NCBI GenBank assembly: GCA_002389905.1
Contig: DGRE01000068.1
Span: 1-64,000 of the forward strand
Length of the DNA stretch: 64,000 bases
DNA from: Hungatella sp. UBA4396
GTDB taxonomy: Bacteria > Bacillota > Clostridia > Lachnospirales > Lachnospiraceae
Direction of reading: 5' to 3'
The translations under genes and the position numbers were made by a program. Positions 1 through 8,668 of this stretch are shown here, one piece after another. The first letter of the stretch is position 1, and each line of letters opens with the position of its first letter. Under the pieces are notes generated by a model. That model saw only the letters and a program-made list of their open reading frames with translations, had not been told where the DNA came from and did not search any database.

Positions 1-35
1 ACCATAAATATATTGTAGTAGAGAGGAGAGTTTAT

Positions 36-560
36 ATGCCTTCAATATTTGTAAAGATTGATAAAATCAAACCTGCATACGACATGACCTACCGTTTTGT
101 TATGTTTTTATGTAAACTGCTTCTGATTGTGGATATTCTTATTACCTCATTTTCAGTCGTAGGAAGATATGTTCCTTTTATTCCCGATCCTGCATGGTCC
201 GAGGAGGTAGTCCTGACCTGTATGGCTTACATGGCCGTTTTATCAGCTGCTCTTGCCATCCGCAGAGGAGCCCATATCCGCATGACCGCCTTTGATCAGT
301 ATCTGCCCAAGCGGGTTCTGACAATTCTGGATATTGTTTCTGATATTGCAATTCTGATTCTTGCGATTATTATGATAACCGTTGGCTGGAAATATGCCAT
401 CGGCCTCGGCTCAAAGGGTACCTATGTCAGTATGCCTATGGTATCCCGGTTCTGGATGTACTTTCCTGTTCCCCTTGCCGGAGCAGCCATGCTGGTCTTT
501 GAGCTGGAATCTTTGTATAACCATATAAAAAGCTTTTATATAAAGGAGGAAAATAAGTAA
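36..560 (+). CDS. dctQ: TRAP transporter small permease (DctQ-type)
   Basis: Small membrane subunit of a tripartite ATP-independent periplasmic (TRAP) transporter, which works with the large permease and a binding protein to import organic acids or sugar acids using an ion gradient. The 174-residue protein shows four hydrophobic stretches (about residues 20-42, 55-75, 93-117 and 134-155), the usual DctQ layout and length. A GAGAGGAGAG ribosome site precedes the ATG. Its TAA stop shares one base with the ATG of dctM, so the two are translationally coupled. The substrate cannot be read from the sequence. Only 35 bases lie upstream, so earlier genes of the operon may be outside the window. Confidence 0.9.
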   Translation: MPSIFVKIDKIKPAYDMTYRFVMFLCKLLLIVDILITSFSVVGRYVPFIPDPAWSEEVVLTCMAYMAVLSAALAIRRGAHIRMTAFDQYLPKRVLTILDIVSDIAILILAIIMITVGWKYAIGLGSKGTYVSMPMVSRFWMYFPVPLAGAAMLVFELESLYNHIKSFYIKEENK

Positions 561-1852
561 TGGATGCAAACACTCTGGCAATACTCGTCTTACTTGGAAG
601 CTTCTTCCTTATGATCCTCCTGCGTTTTCCCATTGCATATGCAGTGGCGCTTTCATCTGTTCTCTGTCTTCTGGCCCAGGGACATAACCTGACCACCATC
701 TGCCAGCAGATGGTAAAGGGAATCAGCTCCTTCAGCCTGATGGCGGTTCCTTTCTTCATCGCCATGGGCTGTCTCATGGGCTCAGGCGGTATTTCTGAAA
801 AGCTGATCGCACTGGCCAACGCCTGTGTTGGCTGGATGAGAGGCGGAATGGCAATGGTTAATATCGTTGCTTCTTACTTTTTCGGAGGAATCTCCGGATC
901 TGCTTCTGCTGATACAGCCTCCCTCGGCTCTATTCTGATTCCCATGATGGTTGATCAGGGATATGATGATGATTTCTCAACAGCCGTAACCATTACCTCC
1001 TCCTGCGAGGGCCTTTTGGTTCCTCCCAGCCACAACATGGTTATCTATGCTACTACAGCAGGAGGCATTTCCGTTGGAAGCCTGTTCCTGGCCGGATACA
1101 TACCGGGAGCACTGCTGGCCTTAAGCCTTATGATCGGTTCTTATATCATATCGGTAAAGCGGAATTACCCAAAGGGCGACAAGTTCAGCATTATCGTTCT
1201 TTTCAAACAGCTGTCCATCTCTTTCTGGGCTCTGGCAGCCGTTCTGATCGTGGTATTCGGAGTTGTGGGCGGTGTATTTACAGCTACAGAGTCTGCAGCA
1301 ATTGCAGTTATCTACAGCCTGATCGTCAGCGTATTTATTTATAAGGGCCTGGACTGGAAAGGCGTCTGGAGAGTTATGGGGGAATGTGTTGATACCCTTT
1401 CCATCGTCCTGATTCTGATTTCCACCTCCAGCATCTTCGGCTACTGTCTGACACAGCTCCACGTTCCGGACCTGGCCGCCAGTACAATCACAGGGATGAC
1501 CAACAATCCTATCTTGCTGGCCCTGCTTTTAAACCTGATTCTTCTGGTTCTTGGATGCATCATGGATATGGCTCCTATCATTCTGATCGCCACTCCTATC
1601 CTGCTGCCCATTGCAACCTCCATCGGTCTGGACCCCATTCAGTTCGGTATCATGGTGGTATTAAACTGTGGAATCGGTCTTCTCACTCCTCCTGTAGGAG
1701 CCGTGCTCTTTATCGGTTCTGCTGTTTCCAAGGTGCCTATGGAGCGGGTTGTAAAAGCGACTCTTCCATTTTACCTGTGCATGATTATCACCCTTTTGCT
1801 GATTACCTTTGTTCCCGCAATCAGCCTGTGGCTCCCTACCGTACTGGGTTAA
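560..1852 (+). CDS. dctM: TRAP transporter large permease (DctM-type)
   Basis: Large, substrate-translocating subunit of the TRAP transporter. It has 430 residues with about a dozen hydrophobic segments, the normal size of the family. The Gly/Ser-rich stretch GGISGSASADTASLGSILIP (about residues 112-131) and the C-terminal LTPPVGAVLFIG segment are typical DctM signatures. The start overlaps the dctQ stop by one base. A hairpin without a U-tract follows 50 bases downstream, and transcription probably continues into the YcxB-like gene and dctP. Confident for family, silent on substrate. Confidence 0.93.
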   Translation: MDANTLAILVLLGSFFLMILLRFPIAYAVALSSVLCLLAQGHNLTTICQQMVKGISSFSLMAVPFFIAMGCLMGSGGISEKLIALANACVGWMRGGMAMVNIVASYFFGGISGSASADTASLGSILIPMMVDQGYDDDFSTAVTITSSCEGLLVPPSHNMVIYATTAGGISVGSLFLAGYIPGALLALSLMIGSYIISVKRNYPKGDKFSIIVLFKQLSISFWALAAVLIVVFGVVGGVFTATESAAIAVIYSLIVSVFIYKGLDWKGVWRVMGECVDTLSIVLILISTSSIFGYCLTQLHVPDLAASTITGMTNNPILLALLLNLILLVLGCIMDMAPIILIATPILLPIATSIGLDPIQFGIMVVLNCGIGLLTPPVGAVLFIGSAVSKVPMERVVKATLPFYLCMIITLLLITFVPAISLWLPTVLG

Positions 1853-1903
1853 GGACCAGGCTGCCATGCCGGAACAGGAATCACAGCATATCCGGTATTA
1901 TTT

Positions 1904-1930
1904 CAGAGTGGCGGCATTGTCGCCACTCTG
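1904..1930 (+). other. Hairpin after dctM
   Basis: Perfect 10-base arms CAGAGTGGCG and CGCCACTCTG around a 7-base loop, followed by GTTAAAGTTT rather than a T-run. It lies 20 bases before the next start codon. It looks more like an mRNA-stability or partial-termination element inside the TRAP operon than a strong terminator. Confidence 0.5.
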
Positions 1931-1950
1931 TTAAAGTTTAAGGAGAAAAG

Positions 1951-2433
1951 ATGAATTACAAATATACCTGCAAAACCACGGCATTTGATCTTTGGCAGCT
2001 TTCCATGTACTACGTCTATGGTTCTCTGGCAGGGGTATGCAATGTGATTTTTACAGCTGCTGCATTGGCCCTGGGGATTTCAAAATGGAACCAGTCCACA
2101 AGTCTGGTCAGATTCTTTATTGTTCTTGCCTGCTGTCTTTTTCCAGTCATACAGCCTCTTTTGATTTATATAAAAGCCGGCAAACAGGCTGCTGCTATTA
2201 CAGAGGCACCGGAAGTGACCCTGAATGATAAGGGACTGCACATCCGGATGAGCGGCCGGACCTCAGAGCTGTCATGGAACCAGGTTAAAAAGATTTCTAA
2301 AAAGCCCACCATGATCATCATATTCTGCAACACTACCCACGGCTTTGTATTTACAAACAAGGTGCTGGGAGATAAAAAAGAACAGTTTTACAACGATGCC
2401 GCTTCTAAAGCGAAAAGAGGGACCGCCATTTGA
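1951..2433 (+). CDS. YcxB-like membrane protein
   Basis: 160-residue protein with two hydrophobic segments (about residues 22-45 and 52-73) followed by a soluble C-terminal half. The pattern VTLNDKGLHIR...SELSWNQVKKI...IIIF and FVFTNKVLGDKKEQF matches the YcxB-like C-terminal domain, a PH-like fold of unknown role in small Firmicute membrane proteins. An AAGGAG site precedes the ATG. The stop codon TGA overlaps the TTG start of dctP (2430-2433), so the two are translationally coupled. A YcxB-like gene between TRAP permease and binding-protein genes is unusual; no transport role can be claimed. Confidence 0.75.
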   Translation: MNYKYTCKTTAFDLWQLSMYYVYGSLAGVCNVIFTAAALALGISKWNQSTSLVRFFIVLACCLFPVIQPLLIYIKAGKQAAAITEAPEVTLNDKGLHIRMSGRTSELSWNQVKKISKKPTMIIIFCNTTHGFVFTNKVLGDKKEQFYNDAASKAKRGTAI

Positions 2434-3455
2434 AAAAGAATATCTTATACCTGGGCGTGGGGCTGGCCGTTGTTTTTGCCGCCGCCTGTACCAGAGTCCG
2501 GAAAAGCAATGAAGGCCAGGAAGCAGTTCCTGAATTCGTTCTGACTTATGCCGAAAATCAGGCAGAAGATTATCCCACCACTCAGGGAGCATATAAATTC
2601 AAAGAACTGGTGTATGAAAGAACCGGCGGAAAGATCGAAATTCAGGTAAACACCAGCGGCATCCTTGGCGATGAAAGAACCGTGATTGAACAGCTTCAGT
2701 TCGGCGGAGTGGATTTTGCCCGCGTGTCTCTGTCTCCTCTTGCGGAATTTGTCCCAAAGCTCAATATACTCCAGATGCCCTACCTGTATACAAACCGGGA
2801 ACATATGTGGAAGGTGCTGGACGGCCCCATCGGAGACGATTTTATGAATTCTTTTGGAGATTCCAGTCTGGTACCCTTGTCCTGGTACGACGCAGGAGCC
2901 AGAAGCTTTTATAACTCCTCCCGCCCCATAGAGTCCCTGAAAGACATGGAGGGAATGAAAATACGAGTTCAGGAATCCGCACTTGCCATGGACACCATCG
3001 AGGCTTTGGGAGCTGTTCCGGTGCCTATGACATACGGAGATGTTTACTCTGCCATTCAAACAGGAAAGATCAATGGAGCGGAAAATAACTGGCCTTCCTA
3101 TGAGTCTACAGGCCATCATGAAGTAGCCAGGTATTTTACAAGAGATGAGCACACCAGGGTGCCGGAGATTCAGCTGGTGTCCCGGTCCACCTGGGATAAG
3201 CTGCCGGCTGAATACCGGCAGATCATCGGGCAATGTGCCAGAGAATCTGCACTGTATGAACGGGACCTGTGGGCAGACCGGGAACAGCTCTCCGAAGAGC
3301 GGACCAGAAAAGCGGGCTGCGTGGTAACAGAACTTCCCCTAAAGGAAAAAACACGTTTCAGGGAAGCGGTTGCTCCCCTGTATAAAAAATACTGTTCAGA
3401 TTACGAAGATATCATCAAGGCCATTGCCGATACAGGCAAAGAGCATAGTCAATGA
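2430..3455 (+). CDS. dctP: TRAP transporter substrate-binding lipoprotein (DctP-type)
   Basis: Extracytoplasmic solute receptor for the TRAP system. The protein opens with a lipoprotein signal peptide whose lipobox is VFAAAC (Cys about residue 20). It then shows the DctP fold motifs: ERTGGKIEIQV, the GILGDERTVIEQLQ segment, KDMEGMKIRVQES with the conserved substrate-binding Arg, and GKINGAENNWPSY. Its 341 residues are normal for the family. The start is TTG, overlapping the previous stop. Placement after dctQM, with an extra gene between, departs from the common P-Q-M order. The gene converges with the Ca2+ ATPase and overlaps its 3' end by 7 bases. Confidence 0.9.
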   Translation: MKKNILYLGVGLAVVFAAACTRVRKSNEGQEAVPEFVLTYAENQAEDYPTTQGAYKFKELVYERTGGKIEIQVNTSGILGDERTVIEQLQFGGVDFARVSLSPLAEFVPKLNILQMPYLYTNREHMWKVLDGPIGDDFMNSFGDSSLVPLSWYDAGARSFYNSSRPIESLKDMEGMKIRVQESALAMDTIEALGAVPVPMTYGDVYSAIQTGKINGAENNWPSYESTGHHEVARYFTRDEHTRVPEIQLVSRSTWDKLPAEYRQIIGQCARESALYERDLWADREQLSEERTRKAGCVVTELPLKEKTRFREAVAPLYKKYCSDYEDIIKAIADTGKEHSQ

Positions 3456-6055
3456 AGGCTTTCCCGTATGGTCTTAAATGACTGAATTCCAAGAGTAGGG
3501 AGAACCGCAAATATGAAGATGGTGAGAAACTGTCTGGCTGTTAAATCGGCTACATAAAAAAATGCGTGAAGTCCGGGCACAAACAGCACTGCCGCCAATA
3601 ATACCGCCCCTGCCTCAAAAGCCATGATGGTCCACAAATTGCTTCTGAGCCCGATCTTTAATATAGAGTGGCTGCTTCGGCAGTTAAAGCCGTGAAAGAG
3701 CCGTGCCAGGGTCAGTGTGGAAAATGCCATGGTGCTGGCAGCCTGCTCGCTTCCCGTGACAAGCCCTGTGTGGTAAGCCGCCATGGTGCAAAAGGCGATG
3801 AAGGTGCCCTGCAAAAGAATCTGAATGACAAATCTCTTTGTCAATATCCCCTCCTTTGGATTTCTGGGCGGATGGGCCAAAAGGTCTGCCTCCGCCTGTT
3901 CCATGCCAATGGCGATGGCAGGGAGGGAGTCTGTCAGCAGATTGATGAACAGCAGATGCACCGGAACAAAGGGGGTGGGAAGGGCCAAAAAAGAGGTATA
4001 CACAACACAGAGGATTCCTGCCATATTTCCCGATAAAAGGAACTTGATGGCATTGCGGATATTCCGGTAAACGTTGCGCCCGTTGGCAACCGCTTTTATG
4101 ATGGTTGCAAAGTTGTCATCCATAAGGATCATGGCGGAAGCATCCTTTGACACCTCGGTCCCCATCTTTCCCATGGCAACGCCGATATCAGCCTGCTTTA
4201 AAGCCGGGGCATCGTTGACCCCATCCCCTGTCATGGCTACGATGCAGCCTTTTTTCTGCCAGGCCCGGACAATGCGGATCTTATGTTCCGGGGAAACTCT
4301 TGCGTAGACGCTGATGTTCTCCAGCCTTCTGTCCAGCTCTTCTTCCGTCATATCGTCAAGCTCCGGCCCGCTGACTGCGGTTCCGTTTCTGTCTAAAATT
4401 CCGATCTTTTCTGCAATAGCAGCCGCCGTCACCTTGTGATCTCCCGTAATCATGACGGGGCGGATTCCTGCTCTGCGGGCGCTTAAAACTGCGTTTCTCG
4501 TTTCCGGGCGGGGAGGGTCCATCATGGCCGCCATGCCCAGAAAGATGTATCCGTCCTCTGACTTTTCCGTCAGCTCCTCCTGTTCCCCCATTTCCCGGCA
4601 GACAAAGGTGAGGACCCGAAGGCCCTGTCTGGAAAAGTCCAGATTCTGCTCTGTCATGGCCCGGAGGTCACTCTCTGTTATGGGCCTGACCCCATCCCAG
4701 GTCCAGATCTCAGTGATCCGTGGAAGGAGAACATCGACTGCGCCCTTGGTAAAGAGAATTCGTTTTCCTTCAATCCGGTGGAGGGTGCTCATCAGCTTTC
4801 TCCTTGAATCAAAGGGAATCTCTCCGATTCTGGGATACCAGGACTTTACCTCTTCCTCTTGCAGACCTGTTCTCTCTGCCATCTGGATCAAAGCCGCTTC
4901 CGTAGGATCTCCCAGCAGCTTTCCTTCTCCATAGACAGAGTCATTGTTTAGCACAGCATCATACAGCAAATATTTATGTACGGAAATTTCAGTATTTAAA
5001 AGCTCCGGCACGTAAAGGCGGTTATTGGCATAAACCTGCTGGACGGTCATCCGGTTCTGGGTCAGGGTTCCCGTCTTGTCGGAACAGATGACAGAAACGC
5101 AGCCAAGGCTTTCCACTGCCTTCAAGTCCTTTATAATGGCATTTTCCCGAACCATCTTCTGGGTTCCCATAGCCTGCACAATGGTGACAATGGAACTTAA
5201 TGCCTCCGGTATGGCGGCTACGGCAAGGGCCACGGCAAACATCAAAGAGTCCAGAATGGGCATCCTGCGGTAAAGGCTTAAGCCAAAGACTCCGGCGCAG
5301 ATAATGAGGATTGCCGCCGCCAGCCTGCTGCCAAACTGGTCCAGGCTCACTTCAAGAGGAGTCTTTTTCTCCCCCGTATCGTTCATCAGGGCGGCAATCC
5401 GGCCTATCTCCGTATTCATCCCGGTTCCCGACACCACTGCCCTGGCTCTGCCTGAGGCAACCAGGGAACCGGAAAACACCATGTTGGTCTGTTCCGCCAA
5501 AGGCACCTTTTCCCCTCTTAACCTTCCCGTCCTCTTCTCCACAGGAACCGATTCCCCGGTTAAGGAGCTTTCATTGACCAGGAGAGAGTGATTTTCCAAA
5601 AGCCTGCCGTCAGCCGCAACCATATCTCCGGCCTCCAGCAGTAAAATATCCCCCGGTACGATTTCAGCCGATAAAACCTCCTGCTTTTTTCCATCCCGGA
5701 TTACCTTTGCAATGGGCGCTGACAGGGCCATCAGGCTGTCTAAAGACTTTTCCGCCTTCTGATGCTGTACGGTTCCTAAAATTGCATTTAACAGAAGCAC
5801 TGCAAATATAACTCCTGTACTTTCCACATCACCGGAGATCATGGAAATGACCGCCGCTATAATCAAAATAATGACCAGCAGATCCTTAAACTGGTCTAAA
5901 AATACTTCAAAAGCGCTTTTTCGTTCCGCCCTTTTTAACATATTGGGTCCATAGATTTTCCTGCGCCTTAAGATTTCCTCAGAATTCAGCCCATTCTGGC
6001 CTGCCTCCAGCCGTCTCAGGACCTCTTCCTCTGATAAACGAAACCATTCTTCCAT
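3449..6055 (-). CDS. P-type calcium-transporting ATPase (PMCA/type II)
   Basis: Membrane pump that exports a divalent cation, most likely Ca2+, driven by ATP through an aspartyl-phosphate intermediate. It has an N-terminal cation-ATPase domain with a GL(N)xxE motif, the actuator loop SLTGESVPVEK (about residue 165), and AIPEALSSIV in TM4 (about 283) with Ala replacing the usual Gly of PEGL. The phosphorylation motif is ICSDKTGTLT (Asp about 326); the hinge is GDGVNDAPALK. The start chosen at 6055 (MEEWFRL) has GGAAGGAG seven bases upstream. A Met at 6073 and the longer frame to 6298 lack proper spacing and would run into luxS. The product is 868 residues, normal for the family. It is divergent from luxS. 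Confidence 0.9.
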   Translation of the reverse strand: MEEWFRLSEEEVLRRLEAGQNGLNSEEILRRRKIYGPNMLKRAERKSAFEVFLDQFKDLLVIILIIAAVISMISGDVESTGVIFAVLLLNAILGTVQHQKAEKSLDSLMALSAPIAKVIRDGKKQEVLSAEIVPGDILLLEAGDMVAADGRLLENHSLLVNESSLTGESVPVEKRTGRLRGEKVPLAEQTNMVFSGSLVASGRARAVVSGTGMNTEIGRIAALMNDTGEKKTPLEVSLDQFGSRLAAAILIICAGVFGLSLYRRMPILDSLMFAVALAVAAIPEALSSIVTIVQAMGTQKMVRENAIIKDLKAVESLGCVSVICSDKTGTLTQNRMTVQQVYANNRLYVPELLNTEISVHKYLLYDAVLNNDSVYGEGKLLGDPTEAALIQMAERTGLQEEEVKSWYPRIGEIPFDSRRKLMSTLHRIEGKRILFTKGAVDVLLPRITEIWTWDGVRPITESDLRAMTEQNLDFSRQGLRVLTFVCREMGEQEELTEKSEDGYIFLGMAAMMDPPRPETRNAVLSARRAGIRPVMITGDHKVTAAAIAEKIGILDRNGTAVSGPELDDMTEEELDRRLENISVYARVSPEHKIRIVRAWQKKGCIVAMTGDGVNDAPALKQADIGVAMGKMGTEVSKDASAMILMDDNFATIIKAVANGRNVYRNIRNAIKFLLSGNMAGILCVVYTSFLALPTPFVPVHLLFINLLTDSLPAIAIGMEQAEADLLAHPPRNPKEGILTKRFVIQILLQGTFIAFCTMAAYHTGLVTGSEQAASTMAFSTLTLARLFHGFNCRSSHSILKIGLRSNLWTIMAFEAGAVLLAAVLFVPGLHAFFYVADLTARQFLTIFIFAVLPTLGIQSFKTIRESLH

Positions 6056-6245
6056 ACTGACGCTCCTTCCCATTTCTCCTACTATGGTATGAAGCGGGCA
6101 GGGGATTTCATGAATGAATCTTACCGGGCCATGAACTGGGCTTCGTTCTTTTTGCCTATTGCAGGAAAGCAGATTTTTTATTATAATTTCCATATGACAT
6201 TGAAACTTCAGGCTGACATGATACAACAGAAAGGATAGGATTCCT

Positions 6246-6728
6246 ATGGAGAAAATCACAAGCTTTACCATAAACCACTTAGAACTGCTTCCCGGCATCT
6301 ACGTTTCCCGCAAGGACCAGGCCGGAGATGCTGTCATCACCACCTTTGACCTGCGGATGACACGGCCTAATTTTGAACCGGTCATCAATACCGGGGAACT
6401 TCACACCATAGAGCATTTAGGAGCCACTTTCTTAAGAAACCATGAAACCTTTGGCTCTAAAATCCTCTATTTCGGCCCCATGGGCTGCCGTACCGGCTTT
6501 TACCTTCTCTTATCCGGAGATTACAGCTCCAGGGATATCGTTTCCCTGGTCACGGAAATGTATGAATTCATCCGGGATTTTGAAGGAGAGGTTCCCGGCG
6601 CTGCACCAAGAGACTGCGGCAATTATCTGGACATGAACCTGGGGATGGCAAAATATATGGCCGGAAGATACCTGGATCAGGTTCTGTACGGAATCGATGA
6701 TAAGAATCTTATTTATCCGGAAAACTAA
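6246..6728 (+). CDS. luxS: S-ribosylhomocysteine lyase LuxS
   Basis: Cleaves S-ribosylhomocysteine to homocysteine and DPD, the precursor of autoinducer-2, in the activated methyl cycle. The 160-residue protein carries the metal ligands of the family: HTIEH (His53, His57) and Cys124 in RDCGNY. The catalytic cysteine Cys81 lies in GCRTGFY. Length and motifs are complete, so it should be active. The ATG follows an AAAGGA site. It is divergent from the Ca2+ ATPase with 190 bases between starts, and 23 bases precede the dehydrogenase gene. Confidence 0.96.
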   Translation: MEKITSFTINHLELLPGIYVSRKDQAGDAVITTFDLRMTRPNFEPVINTGELHTIEHLGATFLRNHETFGSKILYFGPMGCRTGFYLLLSGDYSSRDIVSLVTEMYEFIRDFEGEVPGAAPRDCGNYLDMNLGMAKYMAGRYLDQVLYGIDDKNLIYPEN

Positions 6729-6751
6729 AATGAACCCGAAGGGAGGCAGAG

Positions 6752-7720
6752 ATGTATAAAGTATTAATACCTAAAACCATTTCCAACACCGGTGTGGAAT
6801 ATCTTCTGGAAAAAGGCTGCGAGGTCATCATCGGAGCGCCCTCTTCCCCTGACGATCCCCGTTTAGAGGATTGTGATGCCATTTTGCCAGGGGGAAAGTC
6901 CAAGATCAAATACGATCAGGATGTTCTGGACCAGTGCAGAAACTGCAAGATCATTGCCAATTTCAGCGCCGGATATGAGCACGTCGACACTTTATATGCG
7001 GAACAGGTTGGAATTCAGGTCACCAATGCGGGAACCGCCAACTCCAATGCTGTGGCGGAGCACACCTTATTTCTCATGCTGGCCTGCGCCAAAAATCATG
7101 AAATCATGTCAAAGGCGGCCCGGACAGGCAGCTTCTCCATCAGGGCAAATGTGTTTAATTTAGAGCTTCGGGGAATGACTCTGGGAATCATCGGCTTCGG
7201 AAACATTGGCCGGCGGGTTGCAGAGAAGGCTGTCCATGGATTTGGGATGAAGGTTCTCGTCTATTCGCCCAGCCTGGCCAAAGAACAACTGCCTGACGGC
7301 GTCCGGCTTGCATCTGACGAGAACGAGATTTATCAAACAGCGGATTTTATCTCCCTCCACGTGCCCCTGACAGAAAAAACCAGATATATGGTTTCCAAAG
7401 AACAGTTTGATTTGATGAAACCTTCTGCTTACATCATCAACGTTTCACGGGGCGGAATTATTAAGGAAGAAGATTTGATCAAAGCAATCGAAGAAAAGAA
7501 AATCCGCGGAGCAGGGCTTGATGTGTTTGAGCAGGAGCCCCTTCCTGTTGACAGCCCGCTGTTCCAATATGAAAATATTATTATTTCTCCTCACTGTGCC
7601 GCCAATACGGTTCAGGCACTGGAGAACATGGAATTGTATGCGGCAAAAGATATCTGGCGGGTTTTAAACGGGGAAGAGCCGGAGTTTCCCGTAAATCATC
7701 CAAGAAGAAGTTTGCCGTAA
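6752..7720 (+). CDS. D-2-hydroxyacid dehydrogenase (NAD-dependent)
   Basis: Oxidoreductase of the D-isomer-specific 2-hydroxyacid dehydrogenase family. The NAD-binding Rossmann motif is GIIGFGNIGRRVAEKA (about residues 146-161). The catalytic set is seen as the Arg in NVSRGGII, the Glu of DVFEQEPLP and the His of SPHCAANT. Its 322 residues are usual for glycerate, glyoxylate or lactate-type members; the exact substrate cannot be assigned. A GGGAGG site precedes the ATG. It sits between luxS and a thioredoxin-fold gene with short gaps, so co-transcription is likely. Confidence 0.88.
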   Translation: MYKVLIPKTISNTGVEYLLEKGCEVIIGAPSSPDDPRLEDCDAILPGGKSKIKYDQDVLDQCRNCKIIANFSAGYEHVDTLYAEQVGIQVTNAGTANSNAVAEHTLFLMLACAKNHEIMSKAARTGSFSIRANVFNLELRGMTLGIIGFGNIGRRVAEKAVHGFGMKVLVYSPSLAKEQLPDGVRLASDENEIYQTADFISLHVPLTEKTRYMVSKEQFDLMKPSAYIINVSRGGIIKEEDLIKAIEEKKIRGAGLDVFEQEPLPVDSPLFQYENIIISPHCAANTVQALENMELYAAKDIWRVLNGEEPEFPVNHPRRSLP

Positions 7721-7745
7721 GAGAAACCGGACAGGAGGATTTCAA

Positions 7746-8408
7746 ATGATTGATTTATCAGGAATACCTAAGACCAGCAGTCTGATTGATGAAGCATTAA
7801 AGGAGCAGCTCACAGGCATTTTTTCCAAGATGCCGGAACCAGTGGTGCTAAAGGCGGTAGTTGATACGAAACAGGAAAAGGATTCTGAAATGGCTTCATT
7901 TTTGCATGTTATTTCAAAGCTGGGAGAAAAGCTGAGTGTGGAACTCTACACCCCGGCGGAGGCCGCCGTTCAGGTTCCTGACCTGGATACAGCTTATCTG
8001 CCGGTGACCGGGTTTTACAAAAACGGCCAATACCAGCGGGTCGCCTTTCATGGAGTGCCCGGTGGAAAGGAAATAAATTCCTTTATTCTTGCGGTCCTGA
8101 ATCTGTCGGGAGGCTGTCAGGAAGTACCGGAAAAGTTAAAAAAACGCATTGGCAAGCTGAAGAAAGCTGCCAATATCAAGATCTGTGTATCCCTGTCATG
8201 CCATCACTGCCCGTCGGTGGTAACGGCATGCCAGCAAATCGCCATGTTAAACCCAGGCATTGAGGCCGAGATGATTGACGCGGCCCTTTATCCGGATCTG
8301 GTAGAGAAATTCAACATCTCAAGGGTGCCCATGATAATCACCAATGACCAGGATATCTATATGGGCAGTAAAACCATTGAAGAAATCGTTAATCTGTTAA
8401 AATTTTAA
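7746..8408 (+). CDS. Thioredoxin-fold protein with CxxC (AhpF N-terminal-like)
   Basis: 220-residue protein whose C-terminal half is a thioredoxin/glutaredoxin-like domain. ICVSLSCHHCPSVV has the redox pair CHHC (about residues 151-154), followed by AEMIDAALYPDLVEKF and the cis-Pro segment VSRVPMII-like (here ISRVPMIITN). The N-terminal half resembles a second, Cys-less thioredoxin fold, as in the N-terminal region of alkyl hydroperoxide reductase subunit F. Without the flavin part it probably acts as a stand-alone disulfide carrier. An ACAGGAGG site precedes the ATG; the dehydrogenase stop is 25 bases upstream. Partner unknown. Confidence 0.75.
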   Translation: MIDLSGIPKTSSLIDEALKEQLTGIFSKMPEPVVLKAVVDTKQEKDSEMASFLHVISKLGEKLSVELYTPAEAAVQVPDLDTAYLPVTGFYKNGQYQRVAFHGVPGGKEINSFILAVLNLSGGCQEVPEKLKKRIGKLKKAANIKICVSLSCHHCPSVVTACQQIAMLNPGIEAEMIDAALYPDLVEKFNISRVPMIITNDQDIYMGSKTIEEIVNLLKF

Positions 8409-8512
8409 CTAATTACAGGCGATAAATTTACCCATTTTTATGAAAACTCAACAATTTTTAGCATCAAACTTGTCAACAATATGTACAAATCACAACAAAT
8501 AAATTGAGGCTA

Positions 8513-8541
8513 TTGAAAATATGTGTGCAATGTGCTATATT
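8513..8541 (+). promoter_or_regulatory. Sigma-A promoter of the glycerol operon
   Basis: TTGAAA (8513-8518), 17-base spacer, TATATT (8536-8541). It sits about 35 bases upstream of the leader terminator hairpin and 128 bases upstream of glpP, so the transcript must cross the hairpin. Confidence 0.8.
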
Positions 8542-8575
8542 GTAGTAAGGTTAATACATTGTGCAGAGACGATTG

Positions 8576-8626
8576 AGAGCATGGGATAACAACAGAAATG
8601 TTGGTTATATTCCATGCTCTTTTTTT
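8576..8626 (+). terminator. Leader terminator/antiterminator of the glp operon
   Basis: Twelve-base arms AGAGCATGGGAT (8576-8587) and ATTCCATGCTCT (8609-8620) pair with one G-U. The stem continues inward through ATAACAAC and GTTGGTTAT with one bulge, and ends in a run of T (8621-8626). It lies between the promoter and glpP. In Bacillus, GlpP bound to glycerol-3-phosphate prevents termination at such leader sites in glp genes; the first gene here encodes GlpP. The same control, acting on its own operon, is inferred. Confidence 0.8.
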
Positions 8627-8668
8627 CTTAGGGGGTGCATTGTATTCAGTTCAGGAAAGGGAGATTCC

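Noticed and set aside
2445..3233. 262-residue minus-strand open frame opposite dctP
   Set aside because: Antisense shadow of a well-supported TRAP binding protein; no ribosome site and Cys/His-rich nonsense composition.
6056..6298. N-terminal extension of the Ca2+ ATPase
   Set aside because: Would run across the luxS start; the start at 6055 has a proper ribosome site and family-typical length.
8561..8668. N-terminal extension of GlpP
   Set aside because: It would translate the leader terminator; the start at 8669 has a good site and matches the family.
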